From the NCBI GenBank assembly GCA_937906485.1, contig CALCYB010000055.1, positions 1 through 5,528 of the forward strand: a stretch of 5,528 nt of DNA, written 5' to 3'. Below are positions 1 through 5,528 of the stretch, in pieces. Each line of letters starts with the position of its first letter. Position 1 is the first letter of the stretch. This DNA comes from an uncultured Rikenellaceae bacterium (lineage in GTDB: Bacteria > Bacteroidota > Bacteroidia > Bacteroidales > UBA932). The position numbers and the translations under genes were made by a program. The notes below the pieces were generated by a model. The model was given only the letters and a program-made list of their open reading frames with translations, searched no databases and was not told the origin of the DNA.

Positions 1-15
1 GTAGAGGATATAGAG

Positions 16-858
16 ATGTTGAAAGTAGGAGAAAAACAAACACTGGAAATCATGAAAAAAGTGGATTTCGGTGTATATTTGAAAAATCCGGAAGATGAGA
101 CCGGTGAAGAAAGAGTGCTGCTTCCGGCAAAACAGGTGCCGGCCGGTGTGGGAGTTGGAGATAAAATAGAAGTGTTTTTGTATAAAGATTCCAAAGACCG
201 TCTGATTGCCACAACTACATCACCAAAACTGACACTTGGGGAACTGGCAGTGTTGACAGTCAAAGAAGTAGGAAAAATTGGCGCATTCTTAGACTGTGGT
301 CTGGAAAAAGATTTATTCCTGCCATTTAAGCAGCAGACAAGAAAGGTTCGCACAGGAGATGAAGTGCTTGTTGCAATGTACATTGACAAAAGCAATCGCC
401 TTTGTGCAACGATGAATGTGTATGAATATCTGAAAAAGGATTCTCCATATACAAAAGAAGATACGGTTCATGGCGTCATTTATGAAATCAGTAAAAATTT
501 CGGCGCATTTGTAGCAGTAGATAATCAGTACTCTGCACTGATTCCTGCAAAGGAATTCCACGGGGAATATGAAATCGGTGACGAGGTAGAAGCCCGCGTG
601 ACTGGTGTGAAGCCGGATGGCAAGCTGGATTTAAGCATTCGCCGCAAAGCCCACCTGCAGATGGATGAAGATGCGGAATATGTGATGCAGGTCATTGATG
701 AATTCGAAGGAGTCCTTCCGTTTAATGATAAAGTTTCGCCTGAAATTATTCAAAGAGAATTCAAAATGAGTAAAAATGCATTTAAACGTGCAGTAGGCAA
801 ACTATATAAAGAGGGCAAAATAGAGATAACCGAAAACCGTATCTTGAAAGTCAGATAG
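16..858 (+). CDS. cvfB: CvfB/YitL family S1-domain RNA-binding protein
   Basis: A 280-residue protein of the CvfB (YitL) family, cytoplasmic RNA-binding proteins of Firmicutes; the Staphylococcus member is known to affect virulence gene expression. The domain plan is visible. There are three S1-like OB-fold repeats at about residues 5-66, 73-133 and 148-210. The third is the most canonical, with VHGVIYEISKNFGAFVAVDN, a GDEVEARV strand and a closing KLDLSIRR. A C-terminal winged helix follows at about 218-278 (SPEIIQREFKMSKNAFKRAV, then GKLYKEGKIEI). The length matches the family. The ATG is supported by GAGG at 4-7 with 8 bases between, so the gene is complete although its promoter lies outside the window. 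It belongs to the AT-leaning clostridial piece A. The exact RNA target is unknown; the family call is confident. Confidence 0.93.
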   Translation: MLKVGEKQTLEIMKKVDFGVYLKNPEDETGEERVLLPAKQVPAGVGVGDKIEVFLYKDSKDRLIATTTSPKLTLGELAVLTVKEVGKIGAFLDCGLEKDLFLPFKQQTRKVRTGDEVLVAMYIDKSNRLCATMNVYEYLKKDSPYTKEDTVHGVIYEISKNFGAFVAVDNQYSALIPAKEFHGEYEIGDEVEARVTGVKPDGKLDLSIRRKAHLQMDEDAEYVMQVIDEFEGVLPFNDKVSPEIIQREFKMSKNAFKRAVGKLYKEGKIEITENRILKVR

Positions 859-938
859 AAAATATTCCCAAAAACGTTTTTTGCGTTGAGAAAAAACAGT
901 GAAAAATTCACAAAGTTGTAAAAGTGCACAAAAAACAC
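859..938. other. AT-rich gap after cvfB with small inverted repeats
   Basis: This non-coding stretch lies between the cvfB stop and the next promoter. It contains a perfect 12-base palindrome (AAAAACGTTTTT, 870-881) and a short inverted repeat, GTGAA-AAA-TTCAC (899-911). Neither is a convincing rho-independent terminator: the stems are weak and A/T-only or 5 bp, and no T-run follows the second. Short antisense reading frames cross the region, but I see no ribosome binding site or family resemblance supporting them. Confidence 0.4.
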
Positions 939-966
939 TTGCAAAATTTGGTAAGAATGCTATACT
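939..966 (+). promoter_or_regulatory. SigmaA-type promoter with extended -10
   Basis: A -35 box TTGCAA (939-944) and a -10 box TATACT (961-966) are separated by 16 bases. A TG dinucleotide one base before the -10 (958-959) makes it an extended -10. Transcription would begin near 972-974, giving a leader of roughly 50 bases before the small gene at 1021. An imperfect inverted repeat (TTGTAAAAGTG at 916-926, CACTTGCAA at 936-944) overlaps the -35 and could be an operator, but this is only a possibility. Confidence 0.7.
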
Positions 967-1005
967 GACGGTGTAAACGAAATTAACCAATAAGTGAAAC
1001 CAAGT

Positions 1006-1013
1006 AAAGGAGG
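1006..1013 (+). promoter_or_regulatory. Near-perfect Shine-Dalgarno site, decides the start at 1021
   Basis: AAAGGAGG sits 7 bases before the ATG at 1021. This fixes the start there rather than at the in-frame ATG at 994, whose extra nine codons run through the ribosome binding site itself and would encode an unlikely MKPSKGGIT extension. Confidence 0.9.
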
Positions 1014-1020
1014 AATCACA

Positions 1021-1257
1021 ATGAAAGTAACAAATATTAAAAATATCGAAGGATTTTTTGGCGTAGTAGATTCCTGCAAAGGAAAAGTTGAATTAGTAAC
1101 AGGCGAAGGCGACAGACTGAACCTGAAATCCAAATTATGTCAGTATGTATCTATGGCAAACATTTTCTCTAACGGCGAAATTCCAGAATTAGAAATTATC
1201 GCATACGAAAGAGAAGACATCGATAAGTTAATCAGCTTCATGATGAACGGCCAGTAA
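1021..1257 (+). CDS. Small HPr-like protein lacking histidine, function unknown
   Basis: A 78-residue soluble protein with no signal peptide or membrane segment. I do not recognise an established function. Its layout resembles the HPr phosphocarrier fold of the sugar phosphotransferase system: a helix around residues 8-19, strands KVELVTG (22-28) and RLNLKSKL (32-39), a short helix (39-48), a strand ELEIIAY (56-62), and a last helix EDIDKLISFMM (65-75). K36-S37 falls where HPr has its regulatory Lys45-Ser46. The protein has no histidine at all, so it cannot carry the His15 phosphate. If the resemblance is real, it is a degenerate or purely regulatory relative. An extended -10 promoter, a perfect Shine-Dalgarno site and its own terminator point to a well-expressed single-gene transcript. 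The start is set by the Shine-Dalgarno site. The gene is secure; the HPr link is inferred by eye. Confidence 0.85.
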   Translation: MKVTNIKNIEGFFGVVDSCKGKVELVTGEGDRLNLKSKLCQYVSMANIFSNGEIPELEIIAYEREDIDKLISFMMNGQ

Positions 1258-1285
1258 TTAGAAAATATAAAACTAAAAATGAATG

Positions 1286-1322
1286 AGGGGGATAAACAGC
1301 GATTGCTGTTTATCCCCTTTTT
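1286..1322 (+). terminator. Rho-independent terminator of the small gene
   Basis: A 13-bp perfect stem (1288-1300 GGGGATAAACAGC paired with 1305-1317) closes a 4-base GATT loop and is followed by TTTTT (1318-1322). The A-G before the stem can extend it into the T-run. It lies 28 bases past the stop of the small gene and separates that transcript from dnaE. Confidence 0.95.
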
Positions 1323-1331
1323 GTGTATAAT
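1303..1331 (+). promoter_or_regulatory. Probable dnaE promoter overlapping the terminator
   Basis: A consensus -10 TATAAT (1326-1331) lies 17 bases after TTGCTG (1303-1308), which matches TTGACA at four of six positions and sits inside the loop and descending arm of the upstream terminator. Transcription would start near 1338, giving a leader of about 36 bases. The ribosome binding site for dnaE is AAAGGG (1357-1362), about 11 bases before the ATG. It lies between the arms of a short AAGAA/TTCTT inverted repeat (1354-1368). Confidence 0.65.
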
Positions 1332-1373
1332 AAAACTATCTATATGCTATTTTAAGAAAGGGATTCTTCTACC

Positions 1374-4300
1374 ATGAACTTCACACATTTACATGTGCAT
1401 ACGGAATACAGTCTTTTAGATGGTTCCAATAAAATTAAAGAATGTGTGCTCAGAATCAAAGAACTTGGCATGGACAGTGTGGCGATTACAGACCACGGTG
1501 TTATGTATGGTGTCATTGATTTTTATCGTGCGGCTAAGGCAGAAGGAATTAAGCCTATTATTGGCTGTGAAGTCTATGTGGCCCATGGCAGCCGCACCGA
1601 GCGGAAGGGTCGGGAAGAACAGAGTTCCTACCACCTGATCCTGCTGGCCAAAAACCTGAACGGGTACCACAACCTGATCAAACTGGTATCCAAGGGCTAC
1701 ATTGAAGGCTTCTACTACAAACCCCGGATTGACCATGAGTTGCTGGAACAATACCACGAGGACCTGATCTGTTCGTGTGCGTGTCTGGGAGGAGAAATCC
1801 CCCAGGCACTGCTGCACGACAATTGGGAGGAAGCCTGTCGCCTGACCGAGTGGTACCACAACCTCTTCGGCGAGGACTTCTACCTGGAGGTGATGCGACA
1901 CAAATCCAAACTCCCGGAGGTCGGCACCTCCACCTTTGAGAAACAGGAAAAGGTCAACGAAGGCATTTTCCGCCTGGCCCGACAATACGGCATCAAGGTC
2001 ATCGCCACCAACGACGTCCATTTCGTGCAACAGTCGGACGGACCGGCACACGACCGGCTGATCTGCCTGATTACCAACGCAGGTTTCGATGATCCCAAGC
2101 GGTTGCGCTACACCCAGGAAGAATACCTCAAGAGTCCGGAAGAAATGGCCGAATTGTTCGCAGACCACCCCGAGACCCTTGAAAACACCCTGGCCATTGC
2201 CGACAAGGTAGAGACCTACAGCCTGGATTCCAAACCCATCATGCCACACTTTGAAATCCCCGAAGCATTCAAAGATGCGGATGACTACCTGCGTCACCTC
2301 ACCTACGAGGGGGCCAAGAAACGCTACGGTGAACTCCAGCCTGTCCACACGGAACGTCTGGATTTCGAGTTGGAGACCATCAAGCGGATGGGGTTCCCTG
2401 ACTACTTCCTGATTGTCCAGGACTTTATCCAGGCAGCCCGGAAGATGGGTGTTTCTGTCGGTCCCGGACGGGGATCCGCTGCAGGATCTGCAGTGGCCTA
2501 CTGCCTGACCATCACCGACATTGATCCGATCAAATACGACCTGCTGTTTGAGCGTTTCCTCAATCCGGACCGTATTTCGATGCCGGATATCGACGTGGAC
2601 TTTGATGATGACGGACGCTACAAAGTATTCAAATACGTAGAGGAGAAATACGGAAAAGACCATATTTCCCACGTGGTGACCTTCGGCACCATGGGAACCA
2701 AAAGCGTCATCCGGGATATAGCCCGCATCCAGAACCTGCCCCTGCAAACGGCAGACCGGCTGGCCAAAGCCGTCCCCAAGGCCATCACCATCGAGGTGGA
2801 AACCGAGGTGGAAGACCCCAACGATCCGGCCAAAAAGATCAAGAAAAAGGAAAAGAAGGACGTCAATCCCAACATCGGCCTGTGCATCAAGCACGTGCCT
2901 GAATTCATCGAGATCTACCAGTCCGAAGACTCCAATGCCCGGGAAACCCTGGACTTTGCAGAACGTCTGGAAGGCAATGTCCGCAATACAGGGGTACACG
3001 CCTGCGCCCTGATCATCGGCCGGGAAGACCTGACCAATTACATTCCGATCAGCACCGCCAAGGACAAAGACTCCGGAGCAGACATCCTGGTCTCCCAATA
3101 CGAAGGTACCTTGATAGAATCCGTAGGACTCTTGAAGATGGACTTCCTCGGACTGAAAACCTTGTCCATCATCAAAGAAGCCCTGGCCAACATCCGGCAG
3201 TCCCGCGGCATCGAAGTGGACATTGACCACATCCCGCTGGATGATCCCAAGACCTACGAACTGTTCAGCCGTGGCGATACCGTTGCCATCTTCCAGTTCG
3301 AATCGGACGGCATGCAGAAATGGCTGCGGGAACTGCAACCCTCCCGTTTTGAGGACCTGATTGCGATGAATGCCCTCTACCGGCCCGGTCCGATGGACTA
3401 CATCCCGGACTTCGTTGCCCGCAAACACGGCACCAAGGCCATAGAGTACGACCTTCCTGACATGGAAGAGTACCTGCACGACACCTACGGGGTAACCGTC
3501 TATCAGGAACAGGTCATGCTGCTGTCCCAGAAATTGGCAGGCTTCACCAAGGGGCAGGCGGACAAACTCCGCAAAGCCATGGGGAAAAAGCAACTCTCCG
3601 TCATGGCCGAGCTGCGTGAAAAATTCTTCGAAGGCGGAATCCGGAACGGACACCCCGAAGCGGTACTGGACAAGATCTGGAACGACTGGAAAGCCTTCGC
3701 ACAATATGCCTTCAACAAGTCGCACGCCACCTGCTACGCCTGGGTCGGCTACCAGACCGGCTACCTGAAGGCCCACTATCCGGCAGAGTTCATGGCCGCC
3801 ACGCTCAGCAAGAACCTCAACAACCTGGAGGAACTCACCAAATTCATGTCGGACTGCCGCAAACAGCACCTGGATGTATTGGGACCGGATATCAACGAAA
3901 GTTTCACCAACTTTACCGTCAACAAAGAGGGCAAGATCCGCTTCGGGATGGCCGGCATCAAAGGTGTCGGAGCCGCCGTCGTGGAAGGCATCATCCGGGA
4001 GCGCGAAGCCAACGGACCGTTCAAGAGCCTCTACGACCTGGCAGAACGCGTCCCGGCCTCCATCCTCAACCGAAAAATGTGGGAATCCCTGGCCACCGCC
4101 GGGGCCTTTGACTCCTTTGAAGGCGTCAACCGAGGCACATTGTCTGCCCCTTGCGGCAACGAAGTCTTCTCGGAAATCCTGGTGCGCTATGCCAACGCCT
4201 ACCAACGGAATTCCGAATCCATGGCCAACTCCCTGTTCGGAGGAGCCGATTCCATTGAAATCGCCCAACCGCCCATGCCCTCACCTCCAGCCATTGACCG

Positions 4301-4994
4301 GATGGAGTCCCTGCGCCGGGAAAAGGAACTGGTCGGCATGTATTTGTCTGCCCACCCGCTGGACGACTTCCGGTTTGAACTCCAACATTTCACCACCGAT
4401 ACGGTTGCACAAGCCGCCGAATTCAAGAAAGAGGCCGGCAGCAACCCCCACCTCCACAAGAAAGAAATCATTTTCGGAGGTATGGTCAGCAGCGTCAAAC
4501 AGGGCATGACCAAACAAAACCGTCCCTATGGGGTCATGGTCCTGGAGGATTACTCGGGAACGATGGAATTGAGTTTCTTCAACCGGAATTACGAACAATA
4601 CCTGCCCTACCTGCACGAAGGGGCTATGCTCCTGGTCAAAGCCGTCTTCCTGCAAAACCAGCAGGAGGACAAACCGGTCACCGGTTGCCGCATGCAGATC
4701 GACAGCATCCGTCTGCTCAACAACACCAAGGATGAATTTGTAAAAGAAATTCTGGTAAAACTACCGGTAGAACACATCCAGCCTGATTTTCGCAGCAACC
4801 TGGTCAAAGTCCTCAAACACAACAAAGGAAAAGCCATTCTTACCTTGTATGTGGTCGATCGCCAGCAGGATCTGTCCGTAGAATTCGTGTCCCGGAAATT
4901 CCGTGTATCGCCCGAACGGGACTTGTTCGAATTCCTGGAAACAGAAAACCTGCCTTACCAGATCCGCAAAAAGATCAGTTTTCAAAAATCCTGA
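1374..4994 (+). CDS. dnaE: DNA polymerase III alpha subunit, likely in-silico hybrid
   Basis: The catalytic subunit of the replicative polymerase (C-family), 1206 residues, normal for DnaE. The PHP domain fills about 1-280 (HLHVH 5-9, TDHG 39-42, ATNDVHF 211-217). The palm carries GPGRGSAAGS (363-372), the catalytic pair in PDIDVDF (D405 should be read with D407 and D409 as the DxD), and the third aspartate D590 in KMDFLGLKTL. Thumb and fingers follow (YRPGPMDYIP 669-678, AFNKSHATCY 779-788). A helix-hairpin-helix region lies near 858-905, an OB fold at about 1032-1112, and a C-terminal domain after that. Residues 1 to ~65 look clostridial. From ~71 on, protein style (for example GNEVFSEILVRYANAYQ) and codon use (C/G-ending) are Bacteroidales. 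The reading frame is intact, but I judge the gene a join of two dnaE genes near 1563-1583. A lysine-rich insert at about 473-500 is unusual. Confidence 0.9.
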   Translation: MNFTHLHVHTEYSLLDGSNKIKECVLRIKELGMDSVAITDHGVMYGVIDFYRAAKAEGIKPIIGCEVYVAHGSRTERKGREEQSSYHLILLAKNLNGYHNLIKLVSKGYIEGFYYKPRIDHELLEQYHEDLICSCACLGGEIPQALLHDNWEEACRLTEWYHNLFGEDFYLEVMRHKSKLPEVGTSTFEKQEKVNEGIFRLARQYGIKVIATNDVHFVQQSDGPAHDRLICLITNAGFDDPKRLRYTQEEYLKSPEEMAELFADHPETLENTLAIADKVETYSLDSKPIMPHFEIPEAFKDADDYLRHLTYEGAKKRYGELQPVHTERLDFELETIKRMGFPDYFLIVQDFIQAARKMGVSVGPGRGSAAGSAVAYCLTITDIDPIKYDLLFERFLNPDRISMPDIDVDFDDDGRYKVFKYVEEKYGKDHISHVVTFGTMGTKSVIRDIARIQNLPLQTADRLAKAVPKAITIEVETEVEDPNDPAKKIKKKEKKDVNPNIGLCIKHVPEFIEIYQSEDSNARETLDFAERLEGNVRNTGVHACALIIGREDLTNYIPISTAKDKDSGADILVSQYEGTLIESVGLLKMDFLGLKTLSIIKEALANIRQSRGIEVDIDHIPLDDPKTYELFSRGDTVAIFQFESDGMQKWLRELQPSRFEDLIAMNALYRPGPMDYIPDFVARKHGTKAIEYDLPDMEEYLHDTYGVTVYQEQVMLLSQKLAGFTKGQADKLRKAMGKKQLSVMAELREKFFEGGIRNGHPEAVLDKIWNDWKAFAQYAFNKSHATCYAWVGYQTGYLKAHYPAEFMAATLSKNLNNLEELTKFMSDCRKQHLDVLGPDINESFTNFTVNKEGKIRFGMAGIKGVGAAVVEGIIREREANGPFKSLYDLAERVPASILNRKMWESLATAGAFDSFEGVNRGTLSAPCGNEVFSEILVRYANAYQRNSESMANSLFGGADSIEIAQPPMPSPPAIDRMESLRREKELVGMYLSAHPLDDFRFELQHFTTDTVAQAAEFKKEAGSNPHLHKKEIIFGGMVSSVKQGMTKQNRPYGVMVLEDYSGTMELSFFNRNYEQYLPYLHEGAMLLVKAVFLQNQQEDKPVTGCRMQIDSIRLLNNTKDEFVKEILVKLPVEHIQPDFRSNLVKVLKHNKGKAILTLYVVDRQQDLSVEFVSRKFRVSPERDLFEFLETENLPYQIRKKISFQKS
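1563..1583. other. Probable join between clostridial and Bacteroidales DNA
   Basis: Codons up to here favour A/T endings (ATT AAG CCT ATT ATT); from CATGGCAGCCGCACC onward they switch to C/G endings and stay that way for 3.4 kb. The switch falls on the codons for GCEVYVA, a conserved DnaE motif likely to be near-identical in DNA between distant bacteria. That is where an assembler would be misled. The exact base cannot be fixed from the sequence alone. Confidence 0.75.
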
Positions 4995-5009
4995 CCGGAC
5001 CCCGATGGA

Positions 5010-5249
5010 CTAGTAATTCGGAGACTGTATCGGTATTTCCACATTTTCCGGAGTCACCAATACGGCTCCTACTTCTGGTTGGGCCAGGTGTCCGACCACT
5101 TCCAGATCCGGAAATTCCTTGTGGAACAATTCGTACTGGCCGTTAGGAATCACAAAGAGGAATTTGAAGTCATCCCCTCCGTTCATTGCGGCTGTCACCG
5201 CATCAATCCCCAGTTCGTCGCAGACCTGGAACGTCTGTGCGGAGGTCAA
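5010..5249 (-). CDS. thiL: Thiamine-monophosphate kinase, C-terminal fragment
   Basis: About 79 residues from the end of ThiL, which phosphorylates thiamine monophosphate to thiamine pyrophosphate in the last step of thiamine biosynthesis; full-length enzymes are about 330-350 residues. The fragment shows ELGIDAVTAAMNGGDDFKFL, the conserved C-terminal NGG(D/E)D motif region, then a strand-rich tail (VVGHLAQPEVGAVLVTP) and a TAG stop at 5010-5012. The real start is missing. The TTG at 5247-5249 is only where the frame becomes unconvincing: the frame stays open upstream to a stop at 5274-5276, but those codons overlap the variable and T arms of a tRNA on the other strand. It is convergent with dnaE, with a 15-base gap between the stops and no visible terminator. 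Codon use matches the Bacteroidales part of dnaE. It is a fragment created by the second join, not a decayed gene. Confidence 0.8.
   Translation of the reverse strand: MTSAQTFQVCDELGIDAVTAAMNGGDDFKFLFVIPNGQYELFHKEFPDLEVVGHLAQPEVGAVLVTPENVEIPIQSPNY
5221..5246. other. Probable join between thiL DNA and the tRNA-Ser piece
   Basis: On the minus strand these bases read as credible thiL codons (SAQTFQV); on the plus strand they read as the anticodon arm and start of the variable arm of tRNA-Ser(GGA). Left of it the DNA is Bacteroidales-like and right of it the base composition drops sharply. The doubly sensible stretch is likely a chance shared word of about 17 bases or more on which two unrelated contigs were merged. 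Confidence 0.65.
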
Positions 5250-5282
5250 ACTCCGCCAAGGGTTCGAATCCCTTCATCTCTG
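5221..5282 (+). tRNA. 3' part of tRNA-Ser(GGA), 5' half missing
   Basis: The following elements are in order. Anticodon stem CAGAC (5221-5225); loop CTGGAAC (5226-5232) with anticodon GGA (5228-5230), which reads serine codons UCC/UCU; stem GTCTG (5233-5237). A long type II variable arm, GCGGAG-GTCAAA-CTCCGC (5239-5256), forms a perfect 6-bp stem. T arm AAGGG-TTCGAAT-CCCTT (5258-5274). Acceptor 3' strand CATCTCT (5275-5281) and discriminator G (5282), typical of serine tRNAs. No CCA is encoded; a run of six T follows. The matching acceptor 5' strand (AGAGATG) and the D arm are absent upstream, where the DNA encodes thiL instead. The tRNA is therefore cut by a join, and its anticodon arm coincides with thiL codons. 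Confidence 0.72.
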
Positions 5283-5288
5283 TTTTTT
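5283..5288 (+). other. T-run directly after the tRNA
   Basis: Six T residues follow the discriminator base with no separate hairpin. They could help end tRNA transcription or simply form part of the leader of the next gene, whose Shine-Dalgarno site starts only 4 bases later. Confidence 0.3.
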
Positions 5289-5304
5289 AATAGAGGAAAA
5301 TAAA

Positions 5305-5528
5305 TTGTCTAATCAAAAAACTTTTGTAATAATAAATTCTTATCTTATTGGAGATATAATTCTTGTTAACTCATTAGTTCAAAATATTAAAAGAATTTGG
5401 AAAGATTCAAAAGTTGTTATGTTATCATCTTCAAAACTTATTGATGTTTGCAAAAACCAAGAAGGAGTAGATGATGTCATTATTTGGGATAGACATGGCA
5501 AGCATAAAAGCTTTCTTGGAATGTTAAA
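5305..5528 (+). CDS. Glycosyltransferase family 9 (heptosyltransferase-like), N-terminal part
   Basis: 74 codons, open to the end of the window, so the gene is truncated by the window edge. The N-terminus TFVIINSYLIGDIILVNSLV resembles GT9 enzymes: a first Rossmann strand, a LIGD motif (G16-D17) where heptosyltransferases have LGD, then a helix ending VQNIKRIW, a second strand KVVMLSS, and a third strand VDDVIIWDR. Such enzymes add heptose or other sugars to lipopolysaccharide core or related glycans at the cytoplasmic face of the membrane. The start is TTG, chosen because AGAGG (5292-5296) lies 8 bases before it and no in-frame ATG occurs until codon 43, inside the fold. Codon use is extremely A/T-rich, unlike both other pieces. 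The family call rests on a partial domain; the acceptor sugar cannot be guessed. Confidence 0.72.
   Translation, partial: MSNQKTFVIINSYLIGDIILVNSLVQNIKRIWKDSKVVMLSSSKLIDVCKNQEGVDDVIIWDRHGKHKSFLGML

Noticed and set aside
870..881. AAAAACGTTTTT palindrome as a terminator of cvfB
   Set aside because: It is an A/T-only stem around CG with no loop and no following T-run, so it is too weak to call.
994..1020. Nine-codon N-terminal extension of the small protein from the ATG at 994
   Set aside because: The extension is encoded by the Shine-Dalgarno sequence that serves the ATG at 1021, and no ribosome binding site precedes 994.
1416..4268. A 950-codon open frame on the minus strand opposite dnaE
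   Set aside because: It is a mirror of dnaE codon use. Its translation is rich in G, V, F and Q with no recognisable domain, it lacks a ribosome binding site, and it spans the dnaE join. A gene crossing that join cannot be natural.
3874..4509. A 211-codon open frame on the plus strand inside dnaE
   Set aside because: It is an out-of-frame shadow with proline/serine/threonine-rich low-complexity translation, wholly within a well-supported DnaE region.
1374..4994. Horizontal transfer of a Bacteroidales dnaE into a clostridial genome
   Set aside because: Transfer would bring or replace a whole gene. Here the change falls mid-gene in a conserved motif, carries convergent thiL along, and ends at another truncated junction, so a false assembly explains it more simply.
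5221..5282. tRNA 3' end as an attachment-site duplicate of an integrated element
   Set aside because: An att duplicate is usually short and accompanied by an integrase and an intact tRNA. Here the fragment starts at the anticodon stem and no integrase is visible in the window.
5079..5303. A 74-codon plus-strand frame over thiL and the tRNA
   Set aside because: It runs antisense through thiL and then through the tRNA and its T-run, so it has no independent support.

Overview
This window is best read as three unrelated pieces of DNA joined end to end, not as one natural locus. Piece A (about 1-1575) is AT-leaning. Its gene content, Shine-Dalgarno sites and protein style point to a Gram-positive Clostridia genome, probably Lachnospiraceae-like. 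Piece B (about 1570-5240) is GC-richer (34 G+C in the 60 bases 3301-3360, hand count) and carries Bacteroidales-type proteins. Piece C (about 5225-5528) is very AT-rich (13 G+C in 5341-5400) and starts a glycosyltransferase gene typical of organisms with a Gram-negative style envelope; I cannot name its host. Taxonomy here rests on recognising protein families from memory, not on a search.

Piece A holds three things. First is cvfB, complete, encoding an S1-domain RNA-binding protein. Second is a small gene for a 78-residue protein, with a strong promoter and a perfect ribosome binding site, that looks like a histidine-free relative of the HPr phosphocarrier. Third are a rho-independent terminator and a promoter leading into the first ~65 codons of a clostridial dnaE.

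Within a conserved stretch of the DnaE PHP domain (about 1563-1583) the sequence switches, in frame, to a Bacteroidales dnaE. That gene then runs to a normal stop at 4992-4994. The resulting 1206-codon reading frame is intact and has the polymerase active-site aspartates, but it is probably a hybrid of two genes. Downstream and convergent lies the 3' end of thiL (thiamine-monophosphate kinase), with a 15-base gap between the two stops.

The thiL fragment breaks off exactly where the + strand becomes the 3' half of a tRNA-Ser(GGA): anticodon arm, long variable arm, T arm, acceptor strand and discriminator G, with no encoded CCA. The tRNA's 5' half is missing. After a T-run, a TTG-started GT9/heptosyltransferase-like gene begins and runs off the end.

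I see no new biological system. The most useful observations are the two joins, which should stop anyone treating dnaE or the gene order here as real, and the small HPr-like protein.
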